A DNA stretch of 64,000 bases from the NCBI GenBank assembly GCA_964603125.1, contig CAZRUA010000003.1, positions 13,285 to 77,284 of the forward strand. Direction: 5' to 3'. The translations under genes were made by a program, and so were the position numbers. Each line of letters begins with the position of its first letter. Position 1 is the stretch's first letter. The stretch comes from CAZRUA01 sp964603125 (GTDB lineage: Bacteria; Bacteroidota; Bacteroidia; B-17B0; Aurantibacillaceae). A model generated the notes under the pieces. The model did not search any database, was not told the DNA's origin, and saw nothing but the letters and a program-made list of their open reading frames with translations. Shown here piece by piece: positions 36,703-45,497 of the stretch.

Positions 36703-38532
36703 TTATTTAATGTTATCGCCGCGTAATTTACGGTATTGTTTGCGGGCTTCAACAGTGTAAACACTGCCTGGGTATTTAGTTAAAATTTCTTGGTAAATGA
36801 GTTTGGCTTTTTCGGTGTCTTGTAAATTGTAATGATAAATTAAAGCTATGTTGTATAAAGCATCGTCTCCAAATATTTCATCTCCATAATTATCTACAAC
36901 TCGTTGAAATGCTTCTAAGGCTTCTTTATAGCCACCTTGTTTCATAAACACTTTCGCTTTTTTAAAGTAGATATCATCTGCAAGCGAGTGATTATCAAAA
37001 ATGATGTTGATTGAATCCATGCGCATTAAACCTTGCGCTGTTTTGTTTTGCAAAATAAGTAATTCAGCTGATGAAAACATTTGCAAAGGAACCACGTTAG
37101 TATCGACTGCAATAGCATCACCTATGATTAAAGATAAATCCATGGCATCGTTAGCAATAAGTTTGCTGGTTGCTCCTTTTAAAACATCGAGTTGTGATTT
37201 GGACCATTCAAAATCGCCTGCATAGTAGCTAAGTTTGGCGTTTCTAAATTTAGCTTCTTGGCCTATGGGTTCGTATTTAAATGTTTTTTCTACTTGCGAG
37301 TAGAGTAGGGAAGCATCCCAAATTTGATTGGTCAATAAAAGTATATCTCCTAAATCCAATTTCATTTCAGCAGTAGATTGTTTTTCAATACCAGTTAGTT
37401 CAATGCACTCGTTTAATAATGCTGTTGCCTCGGCGGTTTTGTTGAGGTAATAAGCTTGCACGTAAGCCTTTTTTCTAATAAGTTGAATGGTAGCTTGGCG
37501 TTTACCAAATTTATTAATGGCATTATCTAGTTTGCTTTCTAAATCAACTAAATCTATTTGATTAGGAATATTGGTTCTAATTATTTTTTCGTATTGGGCG
37601 TTAATAGATTGTATATGCGCTTCATCATAATTGTAATTATCTTTTCCTTTACTCATTACATATTCAAAGCAACGCAAAGCCCCATCATAATATTCATTGC
37701 TAATGCAGGTTTTACCAAGCTCCATTAAGCGGTAGCCATCTTCTTTTTTTCGTTTGTCTAATGCTTTAGCCTGAGTAATAGCACCATCAAAGTCTTTTTG
37801 TTGCATTTGAATATAAATCAACAACTCAGAAAAGATTGTTTTTTCAGGACTTTTTTGAATGCGTTTGTTGAGTTCTACCTTTAAAACAGGATTATTAAAA
37901 CCACCTGTCTCATCATCATAACCAAGGCTATTTTGTAATTTGTTTTGTACGGTTAAAAATTCTGTTTCTTGAAACTCTAGTGCATCCAAGTACTCATTAA
38001 TCATAGCTTTTAAGTCGCCTTTTTGACGATACACTTCAGCTTTTTCATAATAAAACGGATAAACATCGTTCATTATCTTTTTGCCTTTGTTGTATGTGGC
38101 AATGGCATAATCATAAAGTTTTTTTTCGGTAAAAGCTTTCCCTAAGGTGTTTACTTGGGCGTAATCTTCTTTTAAATCTTTTACAGCTTTATCATATTGT
38201 TCGGTTGCTTTTTTCTCGTCTTCATCCGCTTTATAAACATCCGCCAAATCCAAATAGAAACTTAAATTGTAACTATTGTTTTTAATTTGTCGCTTAGCAA
38301 CCTTTTCGGCTTTTTTTAAATCCTTAGTTTGTATAAGGCATTTTAAGTAGTAGTTATAATAGGTGCCTTCGTCTTTGTTATATAGCTTCTCAAAATAAAC
38401 AATAGCCTTATCATACTCCTTGTTATTGAAGTATTGCACAGCCAATTGCTCGTCGGTGTTTTTTTGCGCAAACGATGCATTGCTTACCAAACAAATGAAT
38501 AAAATAAAAAATATGAATTTTAATTTTTTCAA
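36703..38532 (-). CDS. Periplasmic tetratricopeptide repeat protein
   Basis: A 609-residue exported protein (signal peptide ending ASFAQ) built of TPR units throughout, for example AVQYFNNKEYDKAIVYFEKLYNKDEG, ADVYKADEDEKKATEQYDKAVKDL and a C-terminal YNIALIYHYNLQDTEKAKLIYQEILTKYPGSVYTVEARKQYRKLRG. No catalytic domain. TPRs mediate protein-protein contacts; the tail resembles the BamD/YbgF-like outer-membrane assembly style. Its ATG overlaps the stop of the upstream coiled-coil lipoprotein by 4 bases and the DUF4139 gene follows at 6, so it sits in a leftward envelope operon. Confidence 0.88.
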   Translation of the reverse strand: MKKLKFIFFILFICLVSNASFAQKNTDEQLAVQYFNNKEYDKAIVYFEKLYNKDEGTYYNYYLKCLIQTKDLKKAEKVAKRQIKNNSYNLSFYLDLADVYKADEDEKKATEQYDKAVKDLKEDYAQVNTLGKAFTEKKLYDYAIATYNKGKKIMNDVYPFYYEKAEVYRQKGDLKAMINEYLDALEFQETEFLTVQNKLQNSLGYDDETGGFNNPVLKVELNKRIQKSPEKTIFSELLIYIQMQQKDFDGAITQAKALDKRKKEDGYRLMELGKTCISNEYYDGALRCFEYVMSKGKDNYNYDEAHIQSINAQYEKIIRTNIPNQIDLVDLESKLDNAINKFGKRQATIQLIRKKAYVQAYYLNKTAEATALLNECIELTGIEKQSTAEMKLDLGDILLLTNQIWDASLLYSQVEKTFKYEPIGQEAKFRNAKLSYYAGDFEWSKSQLDVLKGATSKLIANDAMDLSLIIGDAIAVDTNVVPLQMFSSAELLILQNKTAQGLMRMDSINIIFDNHSLADDIYFKKAKVFMKQGGYKEALEAFQRVVDNYGDEIFGDDALYNIALIYHYNLQDTEKAKLIYQEILTKYPGSVYTVEARKQYRKLRGDNIK

Positions 38533-39071
38533 TTTACAGGCTCTAAACTAAGTTTGTTAATTTCGGGTTTTAGATTATTGTGGTTTAAACTCAATTCAAA
38601 ATATTTTTTCTTGTATTCTTCTAACCCTTTTTGAATTTGTTTGTTAGCAACCATTTCATGCGAAATGGCTTCAATTATTTTTTCTTGGTTTATTGCGCCT
38701 AGTTTAATTTCTTGTTTCAATAAATTGAGCTGTTTTTGTTGTTTTTCTAAATCAAATTTTAAGTTATCGCGAGTAAATGTTAGCATATCATAATTCATTT
38801 CAAGTGCTTGACATTTGCTTAAAGTTTCGGCTACTTTTAAATCAAGTGTATCTTTTTCGGCGTATTTATTTCTAAGGTTATGCAATTCTTCCATACCTTG
38901 TTTTAAGCTAAGGGTATCAAAATTGACAAAACCTAGTTTTAAAAATCGTACTGAGGTTAAAAGAGAATCAATTTTTTCGTTTTGCTGCTGGTTACCAAAT
39001 GAAGATTGGCAATTGCTAAATGCAAATGCTAAGCAGCTTAAGAGTATTACAATACTTAGTTTGGTTTTCAT
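38529..39071 (-). CDS. Coiled-coil lipoprotein of unknown function
   Basis: A 180-residue protein with a lipoprotein-like signal (LAFAFSNCQSS) followed by long amphipathic helices (FDLEKQQKQLNLLKQEIKLGAINQEKIIEAISHEMVANKQIQKGLEEYKKKYFEL) predicted to form a coiled coil. First gene of the leftward operon; it overlaps the TPR gene by 4 bases. It is probably a partner or tether for the TPR protein, by context only. The 295 bases upstream to the divergent adhesin gene hold no other gene. Confidence 0.75.
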   Translation of the reverse strand: MKTKLSIVILLSCLAFAFSNCQSSFGNQQQNEKIDSLLTSVRFLKLGFVNFDTLSLKQGMEELHNLRNKYAEKDTLDLKVAETLSKCQALEMNYDMLTFTRDNLKFDLEKQQKQLNLLKQEIKLGAINQEKIIEAISHEMVANKQIQKGLEEYKKKYFELSLNHNNLKPEINKLSLEPVN

Positions 39072-39366
39072 ATCGATTTGATTGATAAAGATACTTATTT
39101 AAATAGAAATTAGTATGATTTTAGTTATTTTTAACTTAGCTCCACCACAGTCTTAAATCAAATGAGGAAGGATTATAAATTAGCATAGGGTTTATAGTTT
39201 TTGGTAAGTTAGTTTTTATAATTGGTGTATTTCTTTTCGTAAAGAACTGTTTTCCAGCGATATAATTTCAGTTAGGGGTGTTAATTAAAAACTTTCCAAA
39301 TAACGTCAAATTATGTCATTTCGTCGATAGTTTTTGTATATTTGAAGTTCAAAATCAAAAATCAAA

Positions 39367-42300
39367 ATGAAAAAAATTATTATTCTATTATTACTGTTAA
39401 CCCCCTTTTTTAAAATTAATGCTCAAGCTCCTTCAACTCAGGCAAGCAATGTTGTTGTAACAGGCAAGTCGATAACATATATGTCTTTTGGTTGGACTAG
39501 AGGTAGCGGACAAAGGTGTATGGTTGTTATACGTCAAGCCGCTTCAAGTTATGCTGGTCCGCCTAGTTCTACAAATACTAATTACACGGCAAATTCAACT
39601 TTTGGTAATGGTAGTAACTTAGGTAGTTCTAATTTTGTGGCTTACATTGGAACAGGAAATACATGCACTATTTATGGTTTAAATGCAACTACTGATTATG
39701 TTGTGTATGTTTATGAGTTTAACACTCTTGCATTTAATATTAGTCACTATAATACTTCCACAACAGGCAACTATATATATTGCGCAACTTTTTCGAATAA
39801 CCCCACAAACCCTGTGATTAATAGTGTTTCTTCTACCTATAATTCAGCTTCTGTTAGTTTTACACCAGGCAATGGTAATGAAAGGTTTGGTTTTGCTAAG
39901 TTAGGTACAAATGGCACAACCTCTTATCCTCCCGATGGATATGTTTATGTTGCTAATTCAGCCTATGGTAGTGGTAATGATTTGGGAAGTCAAAATTTTT
40001 CGGTTTATAGTTCTGGAGCAGGTTCGTCATTTAGTATTACCAATTTGCAACCTGCAACAGGATATTATGTTTTATTGGAAGAAGTAATGATGGGAACAGC
40101 TGGAAACAGTACAGCCTGGGCAACAAACACAAGAAATTATTCGGGTGCGGCTAGTTGGTTCTTTTATACACAAAACAATCCTCCAACTATTAGTTTAACA
40201 TCTACTTCGGGTTCAATTTGTGAAGCAGGAGGAAGCTATACTATCAACTTTAATGGGGTTAGTGATGGTAGTACCTTGGAAACGCAAAATGTAACGGTAA
40301 GTGCTACTTCTAGTAACACTACTTTACTACCTAATGCTAACATAGCTGTTAATTATACTACCAATGCTGCAACAGGCTCAGTTACTGTAACACCAGCTAC
40401 TGGGCAATCAGGGACTGTAACGGTAACGATTACAGCTAACGATGGTTTTTCAACCACACCCACCACATCAAAAACATTCACGCTAACGGTTAATCCATTA
40501 CCATCTGCGGCAGGTTCAATTTCGGCTAACGGAACCACTGCTGCTGTTGCTGTTTGTGGCGGAAATAATATGACTTTAAGTGTTCCTGCTATTGCTAATG
40601 CAAGTTCTTATAGCTGGACTTTACCTTCGGGCTGGGCAATAGTTAGTGGTACAGGAACAAGTTCTATTACTGCTTCAACACCATTGGTTACAGCTATCAC
40701 AAATTATAACGTACAAGTAAAAGGTGGAAATGCCTGCGGTTTAGGTGTAGCTTCAACACGCACAGTTCAAATTGATCCTAAACCAGCTAACCCAAATGCA
40801 GGTCCTGATCAAATTAACTTATGCGGTAGTACTGCATTTTTAAGTGGTAATGCCATGAGTGGAAGCAATGTAGGTACTTGGACACTTTTTCAAGGTTCTC
40901 CAGCGCCATCAATTGGTAGTGCAAGCTCTGCTTCAACATCGGTTACTGGTTTAACCAATACAAATAACTATAAATTTATTTGGACAACAACTTATACAGG
41001 AAGTTCATGTCCTGCTAAAAAGGATACTGTATCATTGAGCACTAATTGGACTCACATTAGTTGTCAACCAGCTGCTGCTTTCTCGTATTCTCCAACTAGT
41101 GATGTGGGGAATAATTATGTTTGTTCAGGAACAAATTTAACTTTCACCGATTTATCAGTAAGTGCTAATGGTTGGGAGTGGGATTTTAACTACAACGGAA
41201 CAATTCCGAATATTACTTCAACTTCACAAAATCCTACACATACTTATAGCACACCTGGAACTTATACGGTGTATTTAAGAATATTTAGTACGGCCACAGG
41301 TCAGTTTTATAACACTACACAAATTATTAATGTTATTGGAGCTCCAGCTGCACCAGGCGTAATTTCCGGTTCAACTACAGGTATTTGTGCTGGTTCGGCT
41401 AGTCAATTTACTTATTCAATTGCAGCTGTAAATAATGCTACAGCTTATGCATGGACATTGCCAACTGGCGGAAGCATAGTGGCTAATCCTTCTAGCACTT
41501 CAATTACAGTAATGTTTGATACAACTGCGGTACCTGGTAATATGACAGTTGTTTCTACAAATTCATGTGGAACTAGTTCAGCATCTACATTAACAATTAA
41601 TTTATCACCATTACCAGGAGTAACTAATTATTCTTCAGGTAACACAACTGTTTGTCAAGGCGAACAAGGTGTAGTTTACAGCATCACACCATCAAGCAAC
41701 GCTACTTCTTATGAGTGGGTTTTAATAGATGGAAGTATACAAACTACTGCTGCTCCAACTTATACTTATAATATTGGTTTAAACGAGTTGAGCGGAAGAA
41801 TTTATTTTAGAGGGGTGAATGCTTGTGGTAATGGTCCGCAAGATGCACAAACAATAACTGTAAACCCACTTCCGGCTAATGTTGGAAGTATTTCAGGAAA
41901 TAACTACTTAACTATTTGCCCTATTGTAACTAATGGAGTTTACTCGGTTGCTCCGGTAGCTAATGCAACAAGTTATACTTGGGCTTTAAGTCAAGGTACT
42001 ATCGTGTCAGGAAATAATACAGATAATGTTACGATTGATTTTACAGGAGTTACGTCAAATACTACTTTACAAGTTGTTCCAAGTAATGCTTGCGGAGTAA
42101 GAGACTCTACTCCAGTTTTCTCAATTGATATAGCTACTATACCAACTGTTGATATTTGTGTTGTAACAGTTGATACAGCTTCTTTGCACAACGAAATTTT
42201 CTGGACACGCCCTTCAAACTTAGATATTGATAGTTTTAGAATTTATCGTAAAATTACTGCTACTACCGATACATTAGTTGGTACTGTTGGTTATAACGAC

Positions 42301-42981
42301 CCAGCTCAGTTTACTGATACTTTAAGCGATTACAATCCAAATACAAACGCTGAAGAATATACTATTACTGCTGTGGATACTTGCGGTAACGAAGGAGCAA
42401 AAAGTGCTTATCACCAAACCATGTTCTTGGCAACTTCATTAGGAGTTGGAACTGTAAACTTAAGCTGGAACTTATATGTAGGACAAACTGTAAACTCTTA
42501 CCGTATATGGAGAGATTCAACAGGATTGCCAGGTGCAGCTTGGGAATTATTGGATGGAACTGTGCCACCAGCTGTTACAACTTGGATTGATTTAAACCCT
42601 CCTTTAACTGTAAATAATGTACGTTACTTAGTGGATGTGGATTGGGCTACTTTCTGTGATCCAACTCGCGGACCAATTAATACTTCACGTTCAAATATCC
42701 GTACAAACTCATTTGTTGGTATTAAAGAGAATGCAATTGATGCTTCGTTAGTTAGTATTTTCCCTAACCCTGCAACAAACAATGTAAGTGTTGAAATAGC
42801 ACAAGCTTTGCAAAGCGGAAACATTGAAGTTTATGATGTGATTGGACAAATGGTTTACTCGAGCAAAATAAATGGCTTTAGCCGTGTAAACTTAAACCTT
42901 GCTAATTATGCAAAAGGTATTTATAACATTAAAGTTTACAATGGTAAAAACTTTGTAACTAAAAAATTGATTGTGGAATAG
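39367..42981 (+). CDS. Large multi-domain adhesin-like protein with T9SS type A sorting domain
   Basis: A 1204-residue exported protein (signal peptide ending KINAQ). Domains in order: two fibronectin-III-like modules (to about residue 270), an Ig-like Thr-rich segment, several PKD/SprB-like repeats with the recurrent pattern 'CxG...SYxWxLPxG', one clear PKD domain (NGWEWDFNYNG ... PTHTYSTPGTYTVYLRI), further fibronectin-like domains, and a type A T9SS tail (VSIFPNPATNNVSVEIA ... AKGIYNIKVYNGKNFVTKKLIVE). Such architectures are typical of Bacteroidota surface adhesins. A TATATTTG box at 39337-39344 precedes it without a good -33 element. A strong terminator follows. Confidence 0.9.
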   Translation: MKKIIILLLLLTPFFKINAQAPSTQASNVVVTGKSITYMSFGWTRGSGQRCMVVIRQAASSYAGPPSSTNTNYTANSTFGNGSNLGSSNFVAYIGTGNTCTIYGLNATTDYVVYVYEFNTLAFNISHYNTSTTGNYIYCATFSNNPTNPVINSVSSTYNSASVSFTPGNGNERFGFAKLGTNGTTSYPPDGYVYVANSAYGSGNDLGSQNFSVYSSGAGSSFSITNLQPATGYYVLLEEVMMGTAGNSTAWATNTRNYSGAASWFFYTQNNPPTISLTSTSGSICEAGGSYTINFNGVSDGSTLETQNVTVSATSSNTTLLPNANIAVNYTTNAATGSVTVTPATGQSGTVTVTITANDGFSTTPTTSKTFTLTVNPLPSAAGSISANGTTAAVAVCGGNNMTLSVPAIANASSYSWTLPSGWAIVSGTGTSSITASTPLVTAITNYNVQVKGGNACGLGVASTRTVQIDPKPANPNAGPDQINLCGSTAFLSGNAMSGSNVGTWTLFQGSPAPSIGSASSASTSVTGLTNTNNYKFIWTTTYTGSSCPAKKDTVSLSTNWTHISCQPAAAFSYSPTSDVGNNYVCSGTNLTFTDLSVSANGWEWDFNYNGTIPNITSTSQNPTHTYSTPGTYTVYLRIFSTATGQFYNTTQIINVIGAPAAPGVISGSTTGICAGSASQFTYSIAAVNNATAYAWTLPTGGSIVANPSSTSITVMFDTTAVPGNMTVVSTNSCGTSSASTLTINLSPLPGVTNYSSGNTTVCQGEQGVVYSITPSSNATSYEWVLIDGSIQTTAAPTYTYNIGLNELSGRIYFRGVNACGNGPQDAQTITVNPLPANVGSISGNNYLTICPIVTNGVYSVAPVANATSYTWALSQGTIVSGNNTDNVTIDFTGVTSNTTLQVVPSNACGVRDSTPVFSIDIATIPTVDICVVTVDTASLHNEIFWTRPSNLDIDSFRIYRKITATTDTLVGTVGYNDPAQFTDTLSDYNPNTNAEEYTITAVDTCGNEGAKSAYHQTMFLATSLGVGTVNLSWNLYVGQTVNSYRIWRDSTGLPGAAWELLDGTVPPAVTTWIDLNPPLTVNNVRYLVDVDWATFCDPTRGPINTSRSNIRTNSFVGIKENAIDASLVSIFPNPATNNVSVEIAQALQSGNIEVYDVIGQMVYSSKINGFSRVNLNLANYAKGIYNIKVYNGKNFVTKKLIVE

Positions 42982-43000
42982 TTTGTTTGATTTATACACG

Positions 43001-43030
43001 AAAGCCTGCAATTGTATTGCAGGCTTTTTT
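43001..43030 (+). terminator. Intrinsic terminator after the adhesin-like gene
   Basis: An 11-base-pair stem AAAGCCTGCAA (43001-43011) / TTGCAGGCTTT (43017-43027) with a 5-base loop, followed by T residues. Confidence 0.9.
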
Positions 43031-43133
43031 GTTGGTGGAAATTGATTTACTGTTTAATTAGCTCGTACAAATAAGGGTTACTAAATTAGCCTTGTGGAAT
43101 AATAAAAAGAAAACACCGAACATTTACAACCTA

Positions 43134-43174
43134 ATTCCACTTTTTCTTTTCGCCGCGGCGAAAAAAAGTGGAGC
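43134..43174. repeat. CCGCGG palindrome copy 1 inside a longer hairpin
   Basis: TTTTCGCCGCGGCGAAAA at 43147-43164 is a perfect palindrome. Flanking CCACTTT (left) and AAAGTGG (right) extend it into a hairpin of roughly 35 bases. Confidence 0.75.
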
Positions 43175-43177
43175 AAA

Positions 43178-43191
43178 TTCGCCGCGGCGAA
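43178..43191. repeat. CCGCGG palindrome copy 2
   Basis: TTCGCCGCGGCGAA, a perfect 14-base palindrome, 14 bases after copy 1's core palindrome. Confidence 0.75.
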
Positions 43192-43235
43192 CAAGTCTTA
43201 CGGAAAACAGTTTGAAAATTTACGTTTGTTTTGCC

Positions 43236-43249
43236 TCCGCCGCGGCGGA
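43236..43249. repeat. CCGCGG palindrome copy 3 (variant)
   Basis: TCCGCCGCGGCGGA, a perfect 14-base palindrome with a compensated change at both ends compared with copies 2 and 4, so pairing is kept. Confidence 0.75.
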
Positions 43250-43569
43250 CCATCAGAACCGCAAGTTATGATATAGCTTTATTGTTAAATCCAATGTTAC
43301 ACTTGCTCGCTGATGACTATTCATAGGCACACCCTTCAAAACGCTCTTAATTTTCTAAACTATTTTCCGAATGACACCGAGAATAAGTTTGCGGATTAAA
43401 ATTGGTTATCATGAAATTTTGTTTTATCAATCACCAGACTATTATATATATCGTTCTAAGTTCTGGGTAATGATTCTGTGGTACAATCTTTATTTGTTGT
43501 AAAAGCTTCCAATAGTAAACCGTGTGTTAGCCATGGCGATTCGCGAAGCAGTCCTGTGGTGAATGCCGT

Positions 43570-43630
43570 ATTGCTTAGAATTTTTTGAAAAGTTCGCGCA
43601 GCGAATATCTTTTCTGAAATTCTTAGCAAT
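43570..43630. repeat. Imperfect ~60-base palindrome
   Basis: The left arm ATTGCTTAGAATTT matches, on the opposite strand, the right arm AAATTCTTAGCAAT with one mismatch. The inner arms TTCGC / GCGAA (around centre 43599) and GAAAAG / CTTTTC also pair. The form is REP-like. Confidence 0.65.
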
Positions 43631-43672
43631 TGGCAGAGGAGGGAAGTAATCGAATCGACTTGTTTTTTGGTT

Positions 43673-43701
43673 ACTTTGCTTCGCCGCGGCGAAAAGGCAA
43701 A
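43673..43701. repeat. CCGCGG palindrome copy 4 inside a longer hairpin
   Basis: TTCGCCGCGGCGAA at 43680-43693 is flanked by ACTTTGC on the left and GCAAAGT on the right, giving an extended hairpin. Confidence 0.75.
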
Positions 43702-43781
43702 GTGACATGGAAGATATTTATTTTCACTTTCTTTTTATCCTTGATGAGGGCAATGGCAAAAAGTACATATTAATCGAATAA

Positions 43782-44183
43782 TTACTCAATAGGCGCTAGA
43801 CGCAGTCTTTGCAAAATATCATCAACTGGTTTTAAAAAGTTAGCATCAATAACTTTTCTTTCTTCGTTATTTTTTAATTCGTAGCACTTTTCATTTACCA
43901 TATAAAACACATCTCTTAGCCAAAATACTTCGTTTTGCAACGCAGGATGTTTTGCAATAAAAGCCTCGTTAAACCTTGCTAAAATTAGTTTAGCAATATG
44001 TTCTTTTTGTTGGTTGGTAAACAAAAAGTATTTCTCGGTAAACTCGTGTTGATTAAACTCATGTAAAAAAGGTGTGATGTTTAAGCCGCTTCCATTATCT
44101 TCTTCTAGCACCAACTCCACAAAATGTATGGGATTATTGCTGTAATGCTCAAATAGTTTTTCTATGGAAATTGTGTTGCTCAT
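43782..44183 (-). CDS. Small cytoplasmic protein of unknown function
   Basis: A 133-residue, acidic, mostly helical protein without signal peptide or membrane segment (SIEKLFEHYSNNPIHFVELVLEEDNGSGLN ... FWLRDVFYMVNEKCYELKNNEERKVIDANFLKPVDDILQRLRLAPIE). I do not recognise the family. Codon use looks like its neighbours and the frame is unbroken, so it is probably a real gene. It lies alone between the palindrome-rich region and a structured gap of 183 bases. Confidence 0.65.
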   Translation of the reverse strand: MSNTISIEKLFEHYSNNPIHFVELVLEEDNGSGLNITPFLHEFNQHEFTEKYFLFTNQQKEHIAKLILARFNEAFIAKHPALQNEVFWLRDVFYMVNEKCYELKNNEERKVIDANFLKPVDDILQRLRLAPIE

Positions 44184-44225
44184 AAATAAAAGCGCTTTGT
44201 AAATTTACTGTTTTTTGTTGTGTGT

Positions 44226-44362
44226 AACGTTTAACATCCATAAAGTTTTCGCTTTAAGCAAGGATTTGTCCCGATAGCAATAGGGAGTATTTAGCGGAGC
44301 GACTGCTTTACAAAAGTTTTGATATTTGTCAAACTGTTGTCTTAGCGCGTGTTAGTGGCTGG
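44226..44362. other. Structured intergenic segment between accessory genes
   Basis: It begins with AACGTTTAAC and ends near GTTAGTGGCTGGTA, and has an internal inverted repeat TCCC/GGGA (44269-44286: TCCCGATAGCAATAGGGA). A related boundary, TGTTAGGGGTAGTA, occurs at 44756-44769. It may be a cassette- or MITE-like boundary; this is inference. Confidence 0.3.
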
Positions 44363-44366
44363 TAAA

Positions 44367-44726
44367 TTAATTAAGTGCCCTAAGATTTAAGTTATAATTT
44401 AGAAACGATTTTATAAAACTTATAGTTTGCTCTAAACTGTCATCAGGTCTGAATTTTGTATACTTGGTGATTTTCCTGCAAAAAATATCATTATTACTGA
44501 TGTCAAATTTTAATTCGTAATAACAGTCACCACCCGTAACTGAATGAATAAATAAAGTTGCATTTTCAAAATATGCTAAGTAACGTGAAGAAATGTCATC
44601 GGGAATATAACCTGCTTTAAGTTTGTCTAGTTGAGTATTGTCTATATGAATTTTTGTTTTTAAGTCAGTTTTGTTTTGATTGTCAAACTTAAGATGTTCC
44701 CAAAAATCTTTTTTTGCAATTACCAT
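44367..44726 (-). CDS. Small accessory protein of unknown function
   Basis: A 119-residue soluble protein (DFWEHLKFDNQNKTDLKTKIHIDNTQLDKLKAGYIPDDISSRYLAYFENATLFIHSVTGGDCYYELKFDIS...). The order of helices and strands suggests a small alpha/beta fold. No family recognised, no signal peptide. It starts 43 bases downstream of the next leftward gene's stop. Its isolation among orphan genes with unusual intergenic sequence suggests accessory DNA. Confidence 0.55.
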   Translation of the reverse strand: MVIAKKDFWEHLKFDNQNKTDLKTKIHIDNTQLDKLKAGYIPDDISSRYLAYFENATLFIHSVTGGDCYYELKFDISNNDIFCRKITKYTKFRPDDSLEQTISFIKSFLNYNLNLRALN

Positions 44727-44769
44727 TGTCTTTATATTGTTTGTCTATTGCTTGCTGTTAGGGGTAGTA

Positions 44770-45282
44770 TTACTTTGGTTTTACTTTTGTCTTACCAGTA
44801 TCTGATTGATTTGCTTTGTAACTATGTAGTTTAGTGATTTTTAAAAGTGAGTCTATGAGAATATTTTGTTTATTTATTGTCTGCGTAATTTGGTCAACCT
44901 GTTCAGACTTTATTTCTGTCGGCGTGTATATTTGTTTAACGCTAAAGCCAATTGAAGAAAGGGTAGCAACAATAGAAATCGTCAAAGCTATTACCGCCCA
45001 TTTGTTAGCAGATTTGGAAGACTCACGAGCCTCTTGTAATTCTTGGTACTCTAGCAATGTAAAATAGCCGTCGGCAGTCATAACATATTGTCCTGTCGAA
45101 GGGATGTTTATCATGAAACATCTGCCCATAATAACATTTAGGGTTGTAGTTTCTTCAAGGTCCATTTTAAAACCAAGTCCTTTCAAATGATTAACAATGT
45201 CGTTCATGACAAAGCCTTGTTCTTTTCCGGGCTTTTTTGTCTTTCCGTATTTTAATATTTCAACTATAAGATCGTCTGTCAT
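44770..45282 (-). CDS. Small membrane protein with winged-helix-like N-terminal part
   Basis: A 170-residue protein. Residues 1-85 read like a small winged-helix-type domain ending in the 'YVMTADGYFTLLEYQELQEARESS' phrase. One transmembrane helix follows (KWAVIALTISIVATLSSIGF) and then a short coiled coil and basic tail. This layout is common among Bacteroidota accessory proteins of unknown role. The fold is inferred from sequence pattern only. A 215-base gap without a gene separates it from the lipoprotein gene upstream. Confidence 0.6.
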   Translation of the reverse strand: MTDDLIVEILKYGKTKKPGKEQGFVMNDIVNHLKGLGFKMDLEETTTLNVIMGRCFMINIPSTGQYVMTADGYFTLLEYQELQEARESSKSANKWAVIALTISIVATLSSIGFSVKQIYTPTEIKSEQVDQITQTINKQNILIDSLLKITKLHSYKANQSDTGKTKVKPK

Positions 45283-45497
45283 AATATTCCCCCTTGCTAG
45301 TGTATAAGTGAATAAAATGTTCGCCTATATTCTATTTTAGGCTGTATAGGTCCACATTTTGTTCGTATTGTAAATTTATGTATTTATTCCAAATAATCAA
45401 AGGGAGATTATATTTCACTCGATTCTTAATCATTTTCAGAGTTTATTGAGTAACGTTAAATTAGGTCTTTTTGAATCGAACCTAGGTTTGGCTAACC

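Larger units (their letters stand above)
43031..43781. other. Palindrome-rich non-coding region, no gene recognised
   Basis: About 750 bases without a credible gene. It holds four copies of the core CGCCGCGGCG or its variant, one ~60-base imperfect palindrome and short hairpins. The segment 43490-43710 can be read as an open frame on the minus strand, but its composition and the palindromes inside it argue against a protein. The GC-rich blocks stand out sharply from the AT-rich surroundings. Confidence 0.7.

Noticed and set aside
43490..43708. A 72-residue minus-strand frame in the palindrome-rich region
   Set aside because: It contains the long palindrome and begins at the CCGCGG hairpin; composition fits non-coding repeat DNA better than a protein.
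44226..44362. A true integron attC site
   Set aside because: The left end fits RYYYAAC but the right end does not fit GTTRRRY, and no integrase is in the window; kept only as a cassette-like boundary finding.
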